Origin: Planotetraspora thailandica
GTDB taxonomy: Bacteria; Actinomycetota; Actinomycetes; Streptosporangiales; Streptosporangiaceae
DNA: 64,000 bases
Direction: 5' to 3'
NCBI RefSeq assembly: GCF_016863335.1
Contig: NZ_BOOR01000010.1
Coordinates: 124,001 to 188,000, forward strand
Below are positions 32,236 to 40,991 of the stretch, in pieces; the stretch's first letter is position 1, and each line of letters starts with the position of its first letter. The notes below the pieces were generated by a model, which saw only the letters and a program-made list of their open reading frames with translations, did no database searches and was not told the DNA's origin. The translations under genes and the position numbers were made by a program.

Positions 32236-33204
32236 ATGCCTCATCGCGTCGTGATCGTGCTTTTCGACAACTTCCAGTTGCTCGATCTCGCTGGCCCGGC
32301 TGATGTCTTCTCCGCGGCCGGCCTGCTCGATCCGAACGCCGACTACCGCGTGGAGGTCACCGCCGTCCGCCCGGAAGCCGTGCGCTCCTTGTCCGGCGTC
32401 ACCGTGACCGCTGAGGCGCCGCTGCGAAGCGTGAAGGGCCCCATCGACACGCTGCTGGTCGTCGGTGGCCTTCCGGGCCACATGGTGGTCGCCGAAACGG
32501 CGGCACTGGTCCCGGAGATCCGGCGACTTGCCGGGGAGTCGGACCGGCTCGGATCCATCTGCTCGGGCACGTTGCTGCTGGCCGAGGCCGGCCTGCTGGA
32601 AGGGCGGCGGGCGACGACCCACTGGGCGGTGGGAGACCTGCTCTCCCGCGCGCATCCGAACGTCCAGGTGGACGCCGACCGCATCTACGTACGCGATGGG
32701 AACGTCTGGACGTCGGCGGGGGTCACCTCGGGGATCGATCTCGCTCTCGCGCTCGTCGCACACGACCACGGGCACGATCTGGCCAGGGAGATCTCCCGTT
32801 GGCTGGTCGTGTACCTGCAGCGACCAGGCGGGCAGAGCCAGTTCAGCACACCGCTGAACGCACAGACTCCGAAGCGTGAACCTCTGCGCGATCTACAGGG
32901 GTGGATCGAGGAGAACCTGAACGCCGACCTGTCGCTGGAGGTCCTCGCAGAACGCGTGAACACCAGCGTCCGCCACTTCTCGCGCGTGTTCAGGGCCGAG
33001 GTCGGTGTGTCACCCGCACGGTACGTCGAGCACGCGCGGACGGCGGCGGCCAAGCGACTGCTCGAAAGCACCGATGAGCCGCTCGATCGGATCGCCACCC
33101 GGGTCGGGCTGGGAACGCCCGAGACCCTTTACCGCGTCTTCCACCGAAACCTCAAGGTCTCGCCTGGTGAGTACCGGCGCAGATTTCACGACAAGGAGCG
33201 CTGA
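32236..33204 (+). CDS. GlxA-type transcriptional regulator: DJ-1/PfpI domain plus AraC HTH
   Basis: 322 aa. N-terminal DJ-1/PfpI-like domain (residues about 1-185): VVIVLFDNFQLLDLAGPADVF, and the nucleophile-elbow Cys in GSICSGTLLLAEAGLL. C-terminal AraC domain (about 215-318) with two HTHs, NADLSLEVLAERVNTSVRHFSRVFRAEVGVSPARYVEHAR and LLESTDEPLDRIATRVGLGTPETLYRVFHRNLKVSPGEYRRRF. GlxA regulators control amine or amino-acid metabolism; the linked gene is a stand-alone DJ-1/PfpI protein 1 bp downstream. Confidence 0.88.
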   Translation: MPHRVVIVLFDNFQLLDLAGPADVFSAAGLLDPNADYRVEVTAVRPEAVRSLSGVTVTAEAPLRSVKGPIDTLLVVGGLPGHMVVAETAALVPEIRRLAGESDRLGSICSGTLLLAEAGLLEGRRATTHWAVGDLLSRAHPNVQVDADRIYVRDGNVWTSAGVTSGIDLALALVAHDHGHDLAREISRWLVVYLQRPGGQSQFSTPLNAQTPKREPLRDLQGWIEENLNADLSLEVLAERVNTSVRHFSRVFRAEVGVSPARYVEHARTAAAKRLLESTDEPLDRIATRVGLGTPETLYRVFHRNLKVSPGEYRRRFHDKER

Positions 33205-33205
33205 T

Positions 33206-33829
33206 ATGCATATCGCCATCCCCCTGTACGCAGGCTACGACGCCATGGACGCGCTGGGACCGTACTTCGTGCTCCGGAACATCCCCGGCGCGACAGTCAC
33301 CTTCGTCGCTGAGCGGCCGGGCGTCATCCCCGATGAGGAGGTCACCCTCACCGCGACCGCCTCCTTCGCCGACGTGCCGAGACCCGACGTCGTGGTGGTG
33401 CCGGGCACCAGAGACGTGAAGCAGAGCATTCTGGACGAGGCACTGATCCATTACGTGAAGACGGCGCATGCCACCACCACGTGGACGACCTCGGTATGCG
33501 TGGGCTCACTCGCCCTCGGCGCAGCAGGCCTGCTGGAGGGAGTCAGGGCGACCACTCACTGGGTGGCCCACGACCTGCTCGTCCAGTTCGGGGCGCAGCC
33601 GGTCGACGAACGCTTCGTCCAGGACGGCAAGATCATAACTTCGGCCGGAGTGCTCGCCGGCATCGACATGGCGCTGCACCTCGCATCCTTGCTTGCGGGC
33701 GAGGACATGGCCATGGCGATCCAGCTCGGGTTGGAATATGCGCCGCAGCCTCCGTTCAACGCCGGAACGCCGAAGACCGCCCCCGAAGAGATCACCGCTT
33801 TTGTGCGCTCCGTCTTGAGGCCTGCCTGA
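33206..33829 (+). CDS. DJ-1/PfpI family protein
   Basis: 207 aa. MHIAIPLYAGYDAMDALGPYFVLRNIPG and the nucleophile elbow TSVCVGSLALGAAGLLEGVRATTHW (Cys about residue 98) place it in the DJ-1/PfpI family, in the isonitrile-hydratase/GlxA-associated group. ATG at 33206 follows the GlxA stop by one base and a GGAG site (AAGGAGCG). Expected to act on a small thiol- or cyano-containing compound, but the substrate is not deducible. Operon with the regulator. Confidence 0.87.
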   Translation: MHIAIPLYAGYDAMDALGPYFVLRNIPGATVTFVAERPGVIPDEEVTLTATASFADVPRPDVVVVPGTRDVKQSILDEALIHYVKTAHATTTWTTSVCVGSLALGAAGLLEGVRATTHWVAHDLLVQFGAQPVDERFVQDGKIITSAGVLAGIDMALHLASLLAGEDMAMAIQLGLEYAPQPPFNAGTPKTAPEEITAFVRSVLRPA

Positions 33830-33855
33830 CGGGCCACCCGTCGTCAGGTGCGAGG

Positions 33856-33883
33856 AAGGGCCGGCCGAAACCGGCCGGCCCTT
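33856..33883. terminator. Bidirectional terminator hairpin
   Basis: AAGGGCCGGCCG / CGGCCGGCCCTT, 12 bp perfect stem around an AAAC loop, between convergent genes (stops 33829 and 33904). Confidence 0.85.
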
Positions 33884-33903
33884 GCTCGATCAGTGGGCTG
33901 TTG

Positions 33904-36900
33904 TCAGCGTCCGAACGTCTCGCACCGTGTGCCGACGTTGGCGTTGTTGCCGCCACCGGCCTGCGCCGCGTCCGAGCCGGCACCGCAGTCGACGGTGTCG
34001 TTGCCGCTTCCGGTCGCGATGGCGTCGTTGCCGCCGCCGGTGGTCACCGTGTTGTTGCCTCCGCCGGCGTTGACCGTGTCGTCGCCGTCGCCGGTGGTGA
34101 TCTGGTCGTTGCCCGAGGCGGTCGCCACGGTGTTCGCGCCGGCGCCGGCACGGACCACGTTGTTGCCGCCGCCCGCGTCGATCCAGTCGTCGCCGCCCGC
34201 CGTGGTGATCGTGTCGTTGCCGCTTCCGGTGACGACGCAGTCGCTGCCGCCGTTGCCGTTGACGGTGTCGTTGCCGCCGCGCCCGAGGATCAGGTCGTCG
34301 CCGGCGGTGCCGGAGATCTGGTTGTTGCCCGTCGTGGCGACGATGACGTTCTCGATCGCAATGCCGGTGCACGCGGTCGCGGGCACGCCGTCCGCCCGAA
34401 CGCTGACGGTCCCGGTCTGCCGTATGCCGCTCAGCCCGGTGACCTTGCCGCCGGCTGACGCCTCGGTGTAAGTGACCGATCCGCCTTCTCCGACAGTCAG
34501 GGTGATCGGCGTGCCGTTCACACTGACCGTCACGACGGCCTGCTCACCGTCGACGGTCGTGACCGTACTGGTCTTTCCGGAACCCGTGAGCTTGTACGAG
34601 CCCCGCCCCAGCTTGATCGTCGCGCCGCTCCCCGCCAACTGGAACTGCGCAGGAACGGAGCCGGCGCCGACGTTCACCAGTATCCCGCCGGGCGTGTGGG
34701 CGTCGGAGACCGTGAGCGTACGGCCGCCCCGGCTCAGGATGCTGCCCGACGTGGTGCCGCCGAGGACGGCGTCGGAGAACGTCTGGTTGGCCGGGTCGTC
34801 CGCGTGCGAGGTGCCCGGCGGGAACGTCACGTCCACGTCGTCGTCGATGCCGTCGTCGTCCGCATCGAGATCGACCACCGTGCAGTCGAGCGTTCCGCTG
34901 CGCAGCGCGTGCCCGTCGTCGTTGCTGTCGTCGGACCAGAAGACGGGCTTGTGGCCGTCGACGCACTCCGCCTGAGGCGCGATCGCGAACCCCTCGTTGT
35001 TGAGGTTGGCCATCGAGCCCGGCCGCTCGTACACATGGCTGACGGTGAACTTCCCGTCGGCGTCGATGTCGAGGGTCGCGGTGCGGCCGTTGCAGGTGTC
35101 GTCGCACACCGCCCAGAGGTGGTTCGTCTCGGGCTCGAATTGAAGGTCCATCACGCCGGGGAACCCGGTCGCGATCGTGGCGACCCGGGTGAATCCACCG
35201 CCGTTCTGGTCGAGCGCGTAGGCGTAGACGGTGCCGTTGGCCTCGAGGCCGACGAAGAACAGGCCGTCGCCGTGGCCCGGGTAGGAGCCCGGGTCATAGG
35301 CCTTGCCGGTGTGCTCGTCGACGAAGCCGTGCGAGGTCAGGAACGAGTCCGGGACCCAGGAGATCGCTTCGAGGCCGCTGTTCGCGCCCACCGCCGGCAG
35401 ATCCGCAGTGAGGTTCCACTCCTTCGTGGCGGTGAGGCCGGCCGCCGTACCGGACGGGTCGAAGCGGAGCACCTCGGGACGGCTGACGCCGCTGTTGCCG
35501 TTGTCGCGTTCGGTCGAGACGAACACGCCGCCGGCCAGACCGGCTGCGGTCAAGGTGACGCCCTCGGAGTCGGGGTCGCCGGTGCCGTCCGGGTAGTGCA
35601 GCTGCTTGCCCGTGTTCCAGCCGTCGGTCGTGGAGGGCGTCCACTTGGTGCCGTCCCACTCCAGGCGGTAGAGCGTGCCGGGACCGTTCTTCACCGCCCA
35701 GAGCACGCCGGGCGTCGCGCCGCCGGATGCCTCGTAGGCCAGGCCGCTCATGTTGGTGCCGAAGACGTTGGCGTCGTCGGCGGTGGCCACCGCGGCGCCG
35801 CCCGGCCACGGCGAGGTGGAAACCTGACCGGGGCACGCGTTCGCCGCGCCCTTGGTGGGTGCGGTGGTGGTCACGAACTGGCCGGTACCGTCCGGGCACC
35901 GGCCGTACGTGGTCGCGGCGTGAGAGGTCCAGCTGTAGGAATCGACGAGCGTCGTGCCGCCCGGCAGGAACAGACGGGCGGAGTCCGCACCGCCCAGACC
36001 GAAGACCGGATCGACGTCCAAGGCCAGGAAAGCACCGGCCGCCATCGTCGTACCCGCGGCGATCGTGAACGCGTGAGTGTCGTCGTTGTCCTTGACGACC
36101 CAACCCGAGACATCCACGGCAGCCACACCGGTGTTGACCAACTCGACCCAGTCACCCGGCGTACCGCCGTCGGACTCGACCTCATTGATCTTCACCACCG
36201 ACGACGGCGTGCCGCAGTCGTTCGCCGCACCCTTGGTGGGTGCCGTGGTGGTCACGAACGCACCCGAACCGTCCGGGCACCGGCCATAGGTCGTCGCGGC
36301 GTGAGAGGTCCAGCTGTAGGAATCGACCAACGTCGTGCCGTCCGGCAGGTACAGGCGGGCGGAGTCCGCGCTGCCCAGACCGAAGACCGGATCGACGTCG
36401 AGGGCGAGGAAGCCACCGGCCGCCATCGTCGTACCCGCGGCAACGGTGAAGACGTGCGTGTCGTCGTTGTCCTTGACGATCCAACCCGAGACGTCTACGG
36501 GAGCCGCACCGGTGTTGACGAGTTCGACCCAGTCACCCGGCGTGCCACCGTTGGACTCGACCTCATTGATCTTCACCACCGACGACGGCGTGCCGCAGTC
36601 GTTCGCCGCGCCCTTGGTGGGTGCCGTGGTGGTCACGAACGCGCCGGTACCGTCGGGGCAACGGCCGTACGTCGTCGCCGCGTGGGCCGTCCACGTGTAC
36701 GAATCGACCAGCGTCGTGCCGTCGGCCAGGTACAGGCGAGCCGAATCCGCACTGCCCAGACCGAAAGCCGCTTCGACGTCCAGCGCCAGGAACGCGCCGG
36801 CCGCCACCGTGGTGCCCGCCGCGATCGTGAAGACGTGGGTGTCGTCGTTGTCCTTCACGACCCAACCGGACACATCCACGGGAACCGCACCGGTGTTGAC

Positions 36901-37452
36901 CAACTCGACCCAGTCACCCGGCGTGCCGCCGTTGGACTCGACCTCATTGATCTTCACCACCGACGACGGTGAGCCGCAGTCGTTCGCCGCACCCTTGGTC
37001 GACGAGGTCGTGGTCACGAACGCGCCGGTACCATCCGGGCACCGGCCGTACGTCGTCGCCGCGTGGGCCGTCCACGTGTAGGAATCGACCAGCGTCGTGC
37101 CGTCGGCCAGGTACAGGCGAGCCGAATCCGCGCTGCCCAGACCGAAAACCGGATCGACATCGAGAGCCAGGAACGCACCGGCCCCCATCGTGGTGCCCGC
37201 CGCGATCGTGAACGCATGACTGTCGTCGTTGTCCTTCACGACCCAACCGGACACGTCGACAGGAGCAGCACCGGTATTGACCAGCTCGACCCAATCACCC
37301 GGCGTACCGCCGTTGGACTCGACCTCATTGATCTTCACGGTGGACGGAGCCACATCGTCCGCCGAGGCAGGTGGTGGCATCGCAACGAGAAGCGGAACAG
37401 CGGTCAGGAACGCGACCGCCAATTTGATTGGCGTCGGCCAATTCTTGCGCAA
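33904..37452 (-). CDS. Large secreted protein: four lamin-tail domains, propeller-like region, RTX-type repeats
   Basis: 1182 aa. TTG at 37452 is preferred: it follows GAAGAGGA and gives a clean signal peptide (MRKNWPTPIKLAVAFLTAVP to PPPASA); a GTG at 37470 lacks a site. Residues 39-546 are four nearly identical 127-aa lamin-tail (LTD) domains, each starting VKINEVES and containing DWVELVNTG. Residues about 565-860 look like a beta-propeller or esterase-like region (MSGLAYEASGG, then LWAVCDDTCNGR and GFAIAPQAECVDG). The C-terminal 140 residues carry RTX/hemolysin-type calcium repeats (GGxGNDxxx: AGDDLILGRGGNDTVNGNGG). The layout suggests a calcium-stabilised cell-surface or released protein. 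Confidence 0.87.
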   Translation of the reverse strand: MRKNWPTPIKLAVAFLTAVPLLVAMPPPASADDVAPSTVKINEVESNGGTPGDWVELVNTGAAPVDVSGWVVKDNDDSHAFTIAAGTTMGAGAFLALDVDPVFGLGSADSARLYLADGTTLVDSYTWTAHAATTYGRCPDGTGAFVTTTSSTKGAANDCGSPSSVVKINEVESNGGTPGDWVELVNTGAVPVDVSGWVVKDNDDTHVFTIAAGTTVAAGAFLALDVEAAFGLGSADSARLYLADGTTLVDSYTWTAHAATTYGRCPDGTGAFVTTTAPTKGAANDCGTPSSVVKINEVESNGGTPGDWVELVNTGAAPVDVSGWIVKDNDDTHVFTVAAGTTMAAGGFLALDVDPVFGLGSADSARLYLPDGTTLVDSYSWTSHAATTYGRCPDGSGAFVTTTAPTKGAANDCGTPSSVVKINEVESDGGTPGDWVELVNTGVAAVDVSGWVVKDNDDTHAFTIAAGTTMAAGAFLALDVDPVFGLGGADSARLFLPGGTTLVDSYSWTSHAATTYGRCPDGTGQFVTTTAPTKGAANACPGQVSTSPWPGGAAVATADDANVFGTNMSGLAYEASGGATPGVLWAVKNGPGTLYRLEWDGTKWTPSTTDGWNTGKQLHYPDGTGDPDSEGVTLTAAGLAGGVFVSTERDNGNSGVSRPEVLRFDPSGTAAGLTATKEWNLTADLPAVGANSGLEAISWVPDSFLTSHGFVDEHTGKAYDPGSYPGHGDGLFFVGLEANGTVYAYALDQNGGGFTRVATIATGFPGVMDLQFEPETNHLWAVCDDTCNGRTATLDIDADGKFTVSHVYERPGSMANLNNEGFAIAPQAECVDGHKPVFWSDDSNDDGHALRSGTLDCTVVDLDADDDGIDDDVDVTFPPGTSHADDPANQTFSDAVLGGTTSGSILSRGGRTLTVSDAHTPGGILVNVGAGSVPAQFQLAGSGATIKLGRGSYKLTGSGKTSTVTTVDGEQAVVTVSVNGTPITLTVGEGGSVTYTEASAGGKVTGLSGIRQTGTVSVRADGVPATACTGIAIENVIVATTGNNQISGTAGDDLILGRGGNDTVNGNGGSDCVVTGSGNDTITTAGGDDWIDAGGGNNVVRAGAGANTVATASGNDQITTGDGDDTVNAGGGNNTVTTGGGNDAIATGSGNDTVDCGAGSDAAQAGGGNNANVGTRCETFGR
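35815..37338 (-). repeat. Four tandem 381-bp coding repeats (lamin-tail domains)
   Basis: The sequence GACCTCATTGATCTTCAC recurs at 36178, 36559, 36940 and 37321, exactly 381 bp apart (127 codons). Units read 37338-36958, 36957-36577, 36576-36196 and 36195-35815 on the minus strand. The amino-acid differences are few, mostly conservative, so the array looks like a recent duplication. Confidence 0.9.
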
Positions 37453-37785
37453 CGTTGATGTCCTCTTCACGGGTCGCCGCAGCGGACCATGGGCAGTACT
37501 CCGCGAGAAGCCTCCGGCATCTCGGCAACGGCAGCACAAATGTTGAAAGAACAGTGGGTAAGTGTCCGCTCGGAGTTGCCCGGTTCTACGCCGGTGCTTT
37601 CCGACCAACCGGAAGGGGATCTTCCCCGTCTCCAAAAGCTTGATCAGATACGGGCGGGAGAATTCAGCATGTCCGCCGCCTCCTGTGTCGCCAGTTCAGC
37701 ATGTGACGGTATGACGGTTACGCCTCTCCAGCCGCATGGGCGAGATGAACGCGAGCAGACGCAAGCGTGAGTGGCTTCCCTACGC

Positions 37786-38367
37786 TTACTCCGTCCCGAG
37801 GCGTGTGGTGATCGTTCGCAGCGCCTCAAGAAGGTCGTGGGCCGAAGGGGCGTGATCGGGATCGACGAGCCACTGTGTCGCCATCCCGCCGAGGAGTGCC
37901 TGGTAAAACGAGCCGACGGCCATCGCCTTCTTCTCGTCCACGGCCGGGTCCAGATCCTCAAAGAGTGTCGCCAGCCCTAGCCTCGCCTGCCGGTTGGCAG
38001 TCGCGAACGCCTCCCGCAACTCCGGCAGGCCGTCCATCTGGGCGATGAGCTCGAACTGGATGGCCCAAAGGGGTCTGAGCCTGGCGTAGGACTCGATGAT
38101 CCGTGTCCACGTCGCCTCGAATCGCTGCGCGGGCGTCCCGTCGAGCGAGGTGTCGGCGGCAAGGGTCAGCTCGAGCTCCTTTCCCCATTCCTCCATCGCC
38201 TCGATGAGGGCCGCATTGAGCAGCGCCTTCGTCGATCTGAAGTGGTAGCCGATGGAGGCGAGGCTGGTGCCGGCGGCCGTCGCGATGTCGCGGGCGGTGG
38301 TGCCTGAATACCCCTTCTCCATCAGGCATTTCTTGGCGCCCGCGAGCAGGTCTTCCCGGTTTCCCAT
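37786..38367 (-). CDS. TetR-family transcriptional regulator
   Basis: 193 aa. HTH: LLAGAKKCLMEKGYSGTTARDIATAAGTSLASIGYHFRSTKALLNAAL (residues about 6-55) with the canonical GYHF motif. The C-terminal domain carries the family AETR-like helices (QFELIAQMDGLPELREAF). ATG start at 38367. Divergent from a FAD monooxygenase gene (38451) across 83 bp containing symmetric elements at 38405-38422, so it probably represses that gene and itself. Confidence 0.9.
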   Translation of the reverse strand: MGNREDLLAGAKKCLMEKGYSGTTARDIATAAGTSLASIGYHFRSTKALLNAALIEAMEEWGKELELTLAADTSLDGTPAQRFEATWTRIIESYARLRPLWAIQFELIAQMDGLPELREAFATANRQARLGLATLFEDLDPAVDEKKAMAVGSFYQALLGGMATQWLVDPDHAPSAHDLLEALRTITTRLGTE

Positions 38368-38404
38368 GCTCAGAGCTTAGCCGATCGTGGGACAGACGTC
38401 TTGG

Positions 38405-38422
38405 ACAATTGTGCTAGACAAT
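38405..38422. promoter_or_regulatory. TetR operator candidates
   Basis: ACAATTGT (38405-38412) and ATTGT-gctag-ACAAT (38408-38422) are overlapping palindromes at the centre of the 83-bp gap between the TetR gene and the FAD monooxygenase. Confidence 0.6.
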
Positions 38423-38450
38423 CGAGTGAGACGTTTGTACAGTCCAAGGC

Positions 38451-39659
38451 ATGACGAACATCCTGATCTCCGGTGGAAGCGTCGCCGGAGCAACGCTGGC
38501 TTACTGGCTGCGCACGTACGGGCTCAACCCGACTGTCGTGGAGCGCGCACCCTCGTTGAGGGAAGGCGGCTACAAGATCGACATTCGGGGAGCGGCGCTC
38601 GACGTCATCGACCGCATGGAGCTGAAGGACGAGGTACGGCGGCACAGCACGGACATGCAGATCGCCCGGTTCGTCGACGCGAAGGGCAAGCAGGTCGGGA
38701 CCATGAGCGCCCAGCTATTCGGCGGCCGTGAGGGCGACGACGTCGAGATAATGCGCGGCGACCTCGCCCAACTCCTGTACGCGGCGACCAAAGACGACGT
38801 CGAGTACATCTTCGACGAATCCATCACAGCCTTACGGGAGACACCCGAAGGGGTGCAAGTCACCTTCGAAAGCGGCCATCAGCGGATGTTCGACCTGGTG
38901 GTGGGCGCCGACGGCCTGCACTCCAATGTGCGCGCGCTGACCTTCGGGGAGGAGTCCCAGTTCCTCCATCACCTTGGGCACTACATCTCGATCTTCACGG
39001 TGCCCAACCATCTCCACCTGGACCGCACGGAGATGATGCACCCGGCCGCAGGCAGGAGCGTCGGGATGTACAGCACCCGGCAGAGCACCGACGCCAAGGC
39101 GCTGTTCCTCTTCTCCTCGCCACCGCTGACCTACGACCGCCGGGATGTCGCCCAGCAAAAGAAGTTGCTCGCCGAGATCTTCGCCGACCAGGGCTGGGAT
39201 GTCCCGCGCCTCCTCGACGCCATGGGGAACGCGCCAGACTTCTACCTGGATTCGATCAGCCAGGTGCGCATGGACCAGTGGTCATCGGGCCGAGTGGCCC
39301 TCGTGGGCGACGCCGCCTACGGTCCCTCACCCGCGTCTGGTCAGGGCACCAGCCTGGCTCTAGTTGGCGCCTACGTTCTGGCGGGCTCCCTTGCCACCGC
39401 CGGCAGCGACCACGCCGCTGCATTCGCCGCCTACGAGCGCGAAATGCGGCACTTCGTCGAGGAGAACCAGAAGCTCGCCGCGAGCAACCTCAAGGGCATG
39501 GTGTTGAAGTCGGCGGCACAGATCCGGTTCCAGATGCTGATGCTGCGGCTGATGCCGCATCTACCGGGGAAGAACCGCATGATCGAGCGGGTCACCGAAC
39601 CGATCCGCAAGGCCGCAACCGCGATCAAGATCAAGGATTACCGAGCGCCGATTGCATAG
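38451..39659 (+). CDS. FAD-dependent monooxygenase (PHBH fold, TetX-like group)
   Basis: 402 aa. The FAD motif is at the start (ILISGGSVAGATLAYWLRTYG), the DG motif in LVVGADGLHSNVR (about residue 153) and the GD motif in VALVGDAAYGPSPASGQGTSLALVGAYVLAG (about residue 285). Arg in the MELKDEVRR/RGDLAQLL region follows the family. Such enzymes hydroxylate or inactivate aromatic drugs; the substrate is unknown. Repressed, by inference, by the divergent TetR. Immediately followed by the accessory toxin cluster. Confidence 0.88.
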   Translation: MTNILISGGSVAGATLAYWLRTYGLNPTVVERAPSLREGGYKIDIRGAALDVIDRMELKDEVRRHSTDMQIARFVDAKGKQVGTMSAQLFGGREGDDVEIMRGDLAQLLYAATKDDVEYIFDESITALRETPEGVQVTFESGHQRMFDLVVGADGLHSNVRALTFGEESQFLHHLGHYISIFTVPNHLHLDRTEMMHPAAGRSVGMYSTRQSTDAKALFLFSSPPLTYDRRDVAQQKKLLAEIFADQGWDVPRLLDAMGNAPDFYLDSISQVRMDQWSSGRVALVGDAAYGPSPASGQGTSLALVGAYVLAGSLATAGSDHAAAFAAYEREMRHFVEENQKLAASNLKGMVLKSAAQIRFQMLMLRLMPHLPGKNRMIERVTEPIRKAATAIKIKDYRAPIA

Positions 39660-39707
39660 CTCGAATGAAGGCGCCGCACAGGTTCGGATCGCGAAAAGAT
39701 GAACGAG

Positions 39708-39857
39708 GCTTCCGAGCTTCCCGACCGTCGCGACGAAGCTTAGGACGGGAAGCTCGTGACGCTCTCGATGGAGCCGCTGGAAGGCTGACGTGCACGCTCG
39801 GTGCTTACGATCGCCGGCGATTGCGGCGGCAACGATCGGACCAATATCGACGACCAT
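39708..39857 (-). pseudogene. vapC remnant (N-terminal PIN fragment)
   Basis: Minus-strand reading gives MVVDIGPIVAAAIAGDRKHR ... ELPVLSFVATVGKL, which aligns with the N-terminal third of the window's intact VapC proteins (MIVIDSGPLVAAIN ...). The open frame then leaves the PIN pattern after about 50 residues, and the downstream part of the fold is absent. Only the first acidic residue of the RNase site is present. It abuts the msrA-tail-like sequence at 39861. Confidence 0.7.
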
Positions 39858-39860
39858 CAC

Positions 39861-39918
39861 CAGGCCGACCGGGCAGGCGACGCCCGTGCCGACAGACCCG
39901 CAATATCCGTTGGGTATG
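39861..39918 (-). repeat. Copy of the msrA 3' end
   Basis: The first 27 bp (39861-39887) are identical to 43911-43937, the end of msrA, and the similarity continues imperfectly to about 39918. Minus-strand reading [17 protein letters not shown] corresponds to Msr[18 protein letters not shown]. The vapC remnant starts within 4 bases of the end of the match. Confidence 0.75.
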
Positions 39919-39979
39919 GAAGAGGTGCCACTGGCAGCAGTCCTGCCACTAAGGACATATTTCCTCCTTGGCAGCGGCG

Positions 39980-40978
39980 TCACGACCGGCGGTGCCTCGA
40001 CTTGATGTAGTCGTTCACCCACTTCTTGCTGCTCCGCCACATACCGTCGTCCCCCTTGACCGCACGGAGTCGTCCCCGTGCGGCAGCGACCCGGAGCGCG
40101 TTTTCGGTCAGGTCGCGCGTCGCGAGAGCGGGTAGGGGAACAAGCTTGACCGGACCGGCCACCGCCGGCATGACGAAGCGGTACAGATTCGTCGTCACGC
40201 TGCGTGCGATGAGTTCGCCCAACGGGCCGAACTCGTTGCTGTCGGCTCGACGCATCGCCTGGAGGTACTTGTCGCGGTCGCGCTTATAGATGATCGCTGG
40301 TGGATATCCGATTCGGCAAAGGATCAAGTTGAGCACCAAGCGGCCCGTCCGTCCGTTTCCATCGAGGAACGGGTGTATCTGTTCGAATCGGTTATGAACG
40401 CCGGCCAAGCGTTCGGGTAGGGCTTCGTTGGATGCACCGCGAAGGTCATCGACCGCCTTTACCCAGTCCCGCATCCGGGGGTCGACTTCCGGCCATGGCG
40501 GCGGCTTCATACCTCCCGGGAACTTAGCGATCTCGTGCTGTCGATAGTTCCCTGGACCCTCGGCGGAGGTGGCATGAGGATGGGGGTCTACGGCCCACAC
40601 GAGCGACATGGCGGCGTGGTGTATCTGACGGACCTCCTGGAGCGTGATGAGGTCTCCGTTTTGCCAGTCTCCCGGGTCCAGCGCCTGCCCGTACACCCAC
40701 TTCGCGGCGTCGCCGTAGCCCCTTACCTCCATGTAGTCCCTGAGCGGCTTCGCTCCGACTGCCCTGCCCTCCTCAAGGAGCTTCTCGACCTCTTGCAGCA
40801 CGAGCGTGTTGCCCTCGATCGCAGTGCTGTTATGGGCCTCCTGGTGCCAGATGTCGGACCAGATGTCCTCCGCCTCAGCGGGCGAAGGCAATCCGCCCAA
40901 GCGATCACGGAGCTCTCGAACGGCCTCGTCGAGGCGCTGATACACAGCCGCCCTGGACGGCCTGCCCGGTCCTGACAC
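39980..40978 (-). CDS. Fic/DOC protein with N-terminal inhibitory motif and C-terminal HTH-like domain
   Basis: 332 aa from GTG 40978 (GTG 40984 also possible; a frame to 41077 would run through the operator). The class II inhibitory motif S-T-A-I-E-G (residues 51-56; (S/T)xxxE(G/N)) precedes the Fic core, and HPFLDGNGRTGR (202-212) is the complete HxFxxGNGRxxR active site with catalytic His202. Residues about 286-327 (LTENALRVAAARGRLRAVK...WRSSKKWVNDYIKSR) resemble an excisionase/MerR-type HTH. Fic enzymes usually AMPylate target proteins, often with self-inhibition. The doubled inverted repeats just upstream may be bound by the tail. No separate antitoxin is adjacent. Confidence 0.85.
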   Translation of the reverse strand: MSGPGRPSRAAVYQRLDEAVRELRDRLGGLPSPAEAEDIWSDIWHQEAHNSTAIEGNTLVLQEVEKLLEEGRAVGAKPLRDYMEVRGYGDAAKWVYGQALDPGDWQNGDLITLQEVRQIHHAAMSLVWAVDPHPHATSAEGPGNYRQHEIAKFPGGMKPPPWPEVDPRMRDWVKAVDDLRGASNEALPERLAGVHNRFEQIHPFLDGNGRTGRLVLNLILCRIGYPPAIIYKRDRDKYLQAMRRADSNEFGPLGELIARSVTTNLYRFVMPAVAGPVKLVPLPALATRDLTENALRVAAARGRLRAVKGDDGMWRSSKKWVNDYIKSRHRRS

Positions 40979-40991
40979 CGACACCCCAAAT

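Larger units (their letters stand above)
39660..39979. other. 320-bp gap between the monooxygenase and the Fic gene
   Basis: No intact gene. It contains a vapC remnant (39708-39857, minus strand) joined directly to an msrA-tail-like copy (39861-39918); the rest is unassigned. The gap is the left edge of the toxin cluster. Confidence 0.8.

Noticed and set aside
34696-36972. A 758-codon frame on the plus strand opposite the LTD gene
   Set aside because: Composed of Arg/Gly/Val-rich repeats mirrored from the tandem domains, with no ribosome-binding site; a shadow of the secreted protein.
39561-40040. A possible short MsrA-like gene at the left end of the toxin cluster
   Set aside because: Only the last 17 residues match MsrA; there is no GCFW active site, so it is a repeat copy joined to a vapC fragment.
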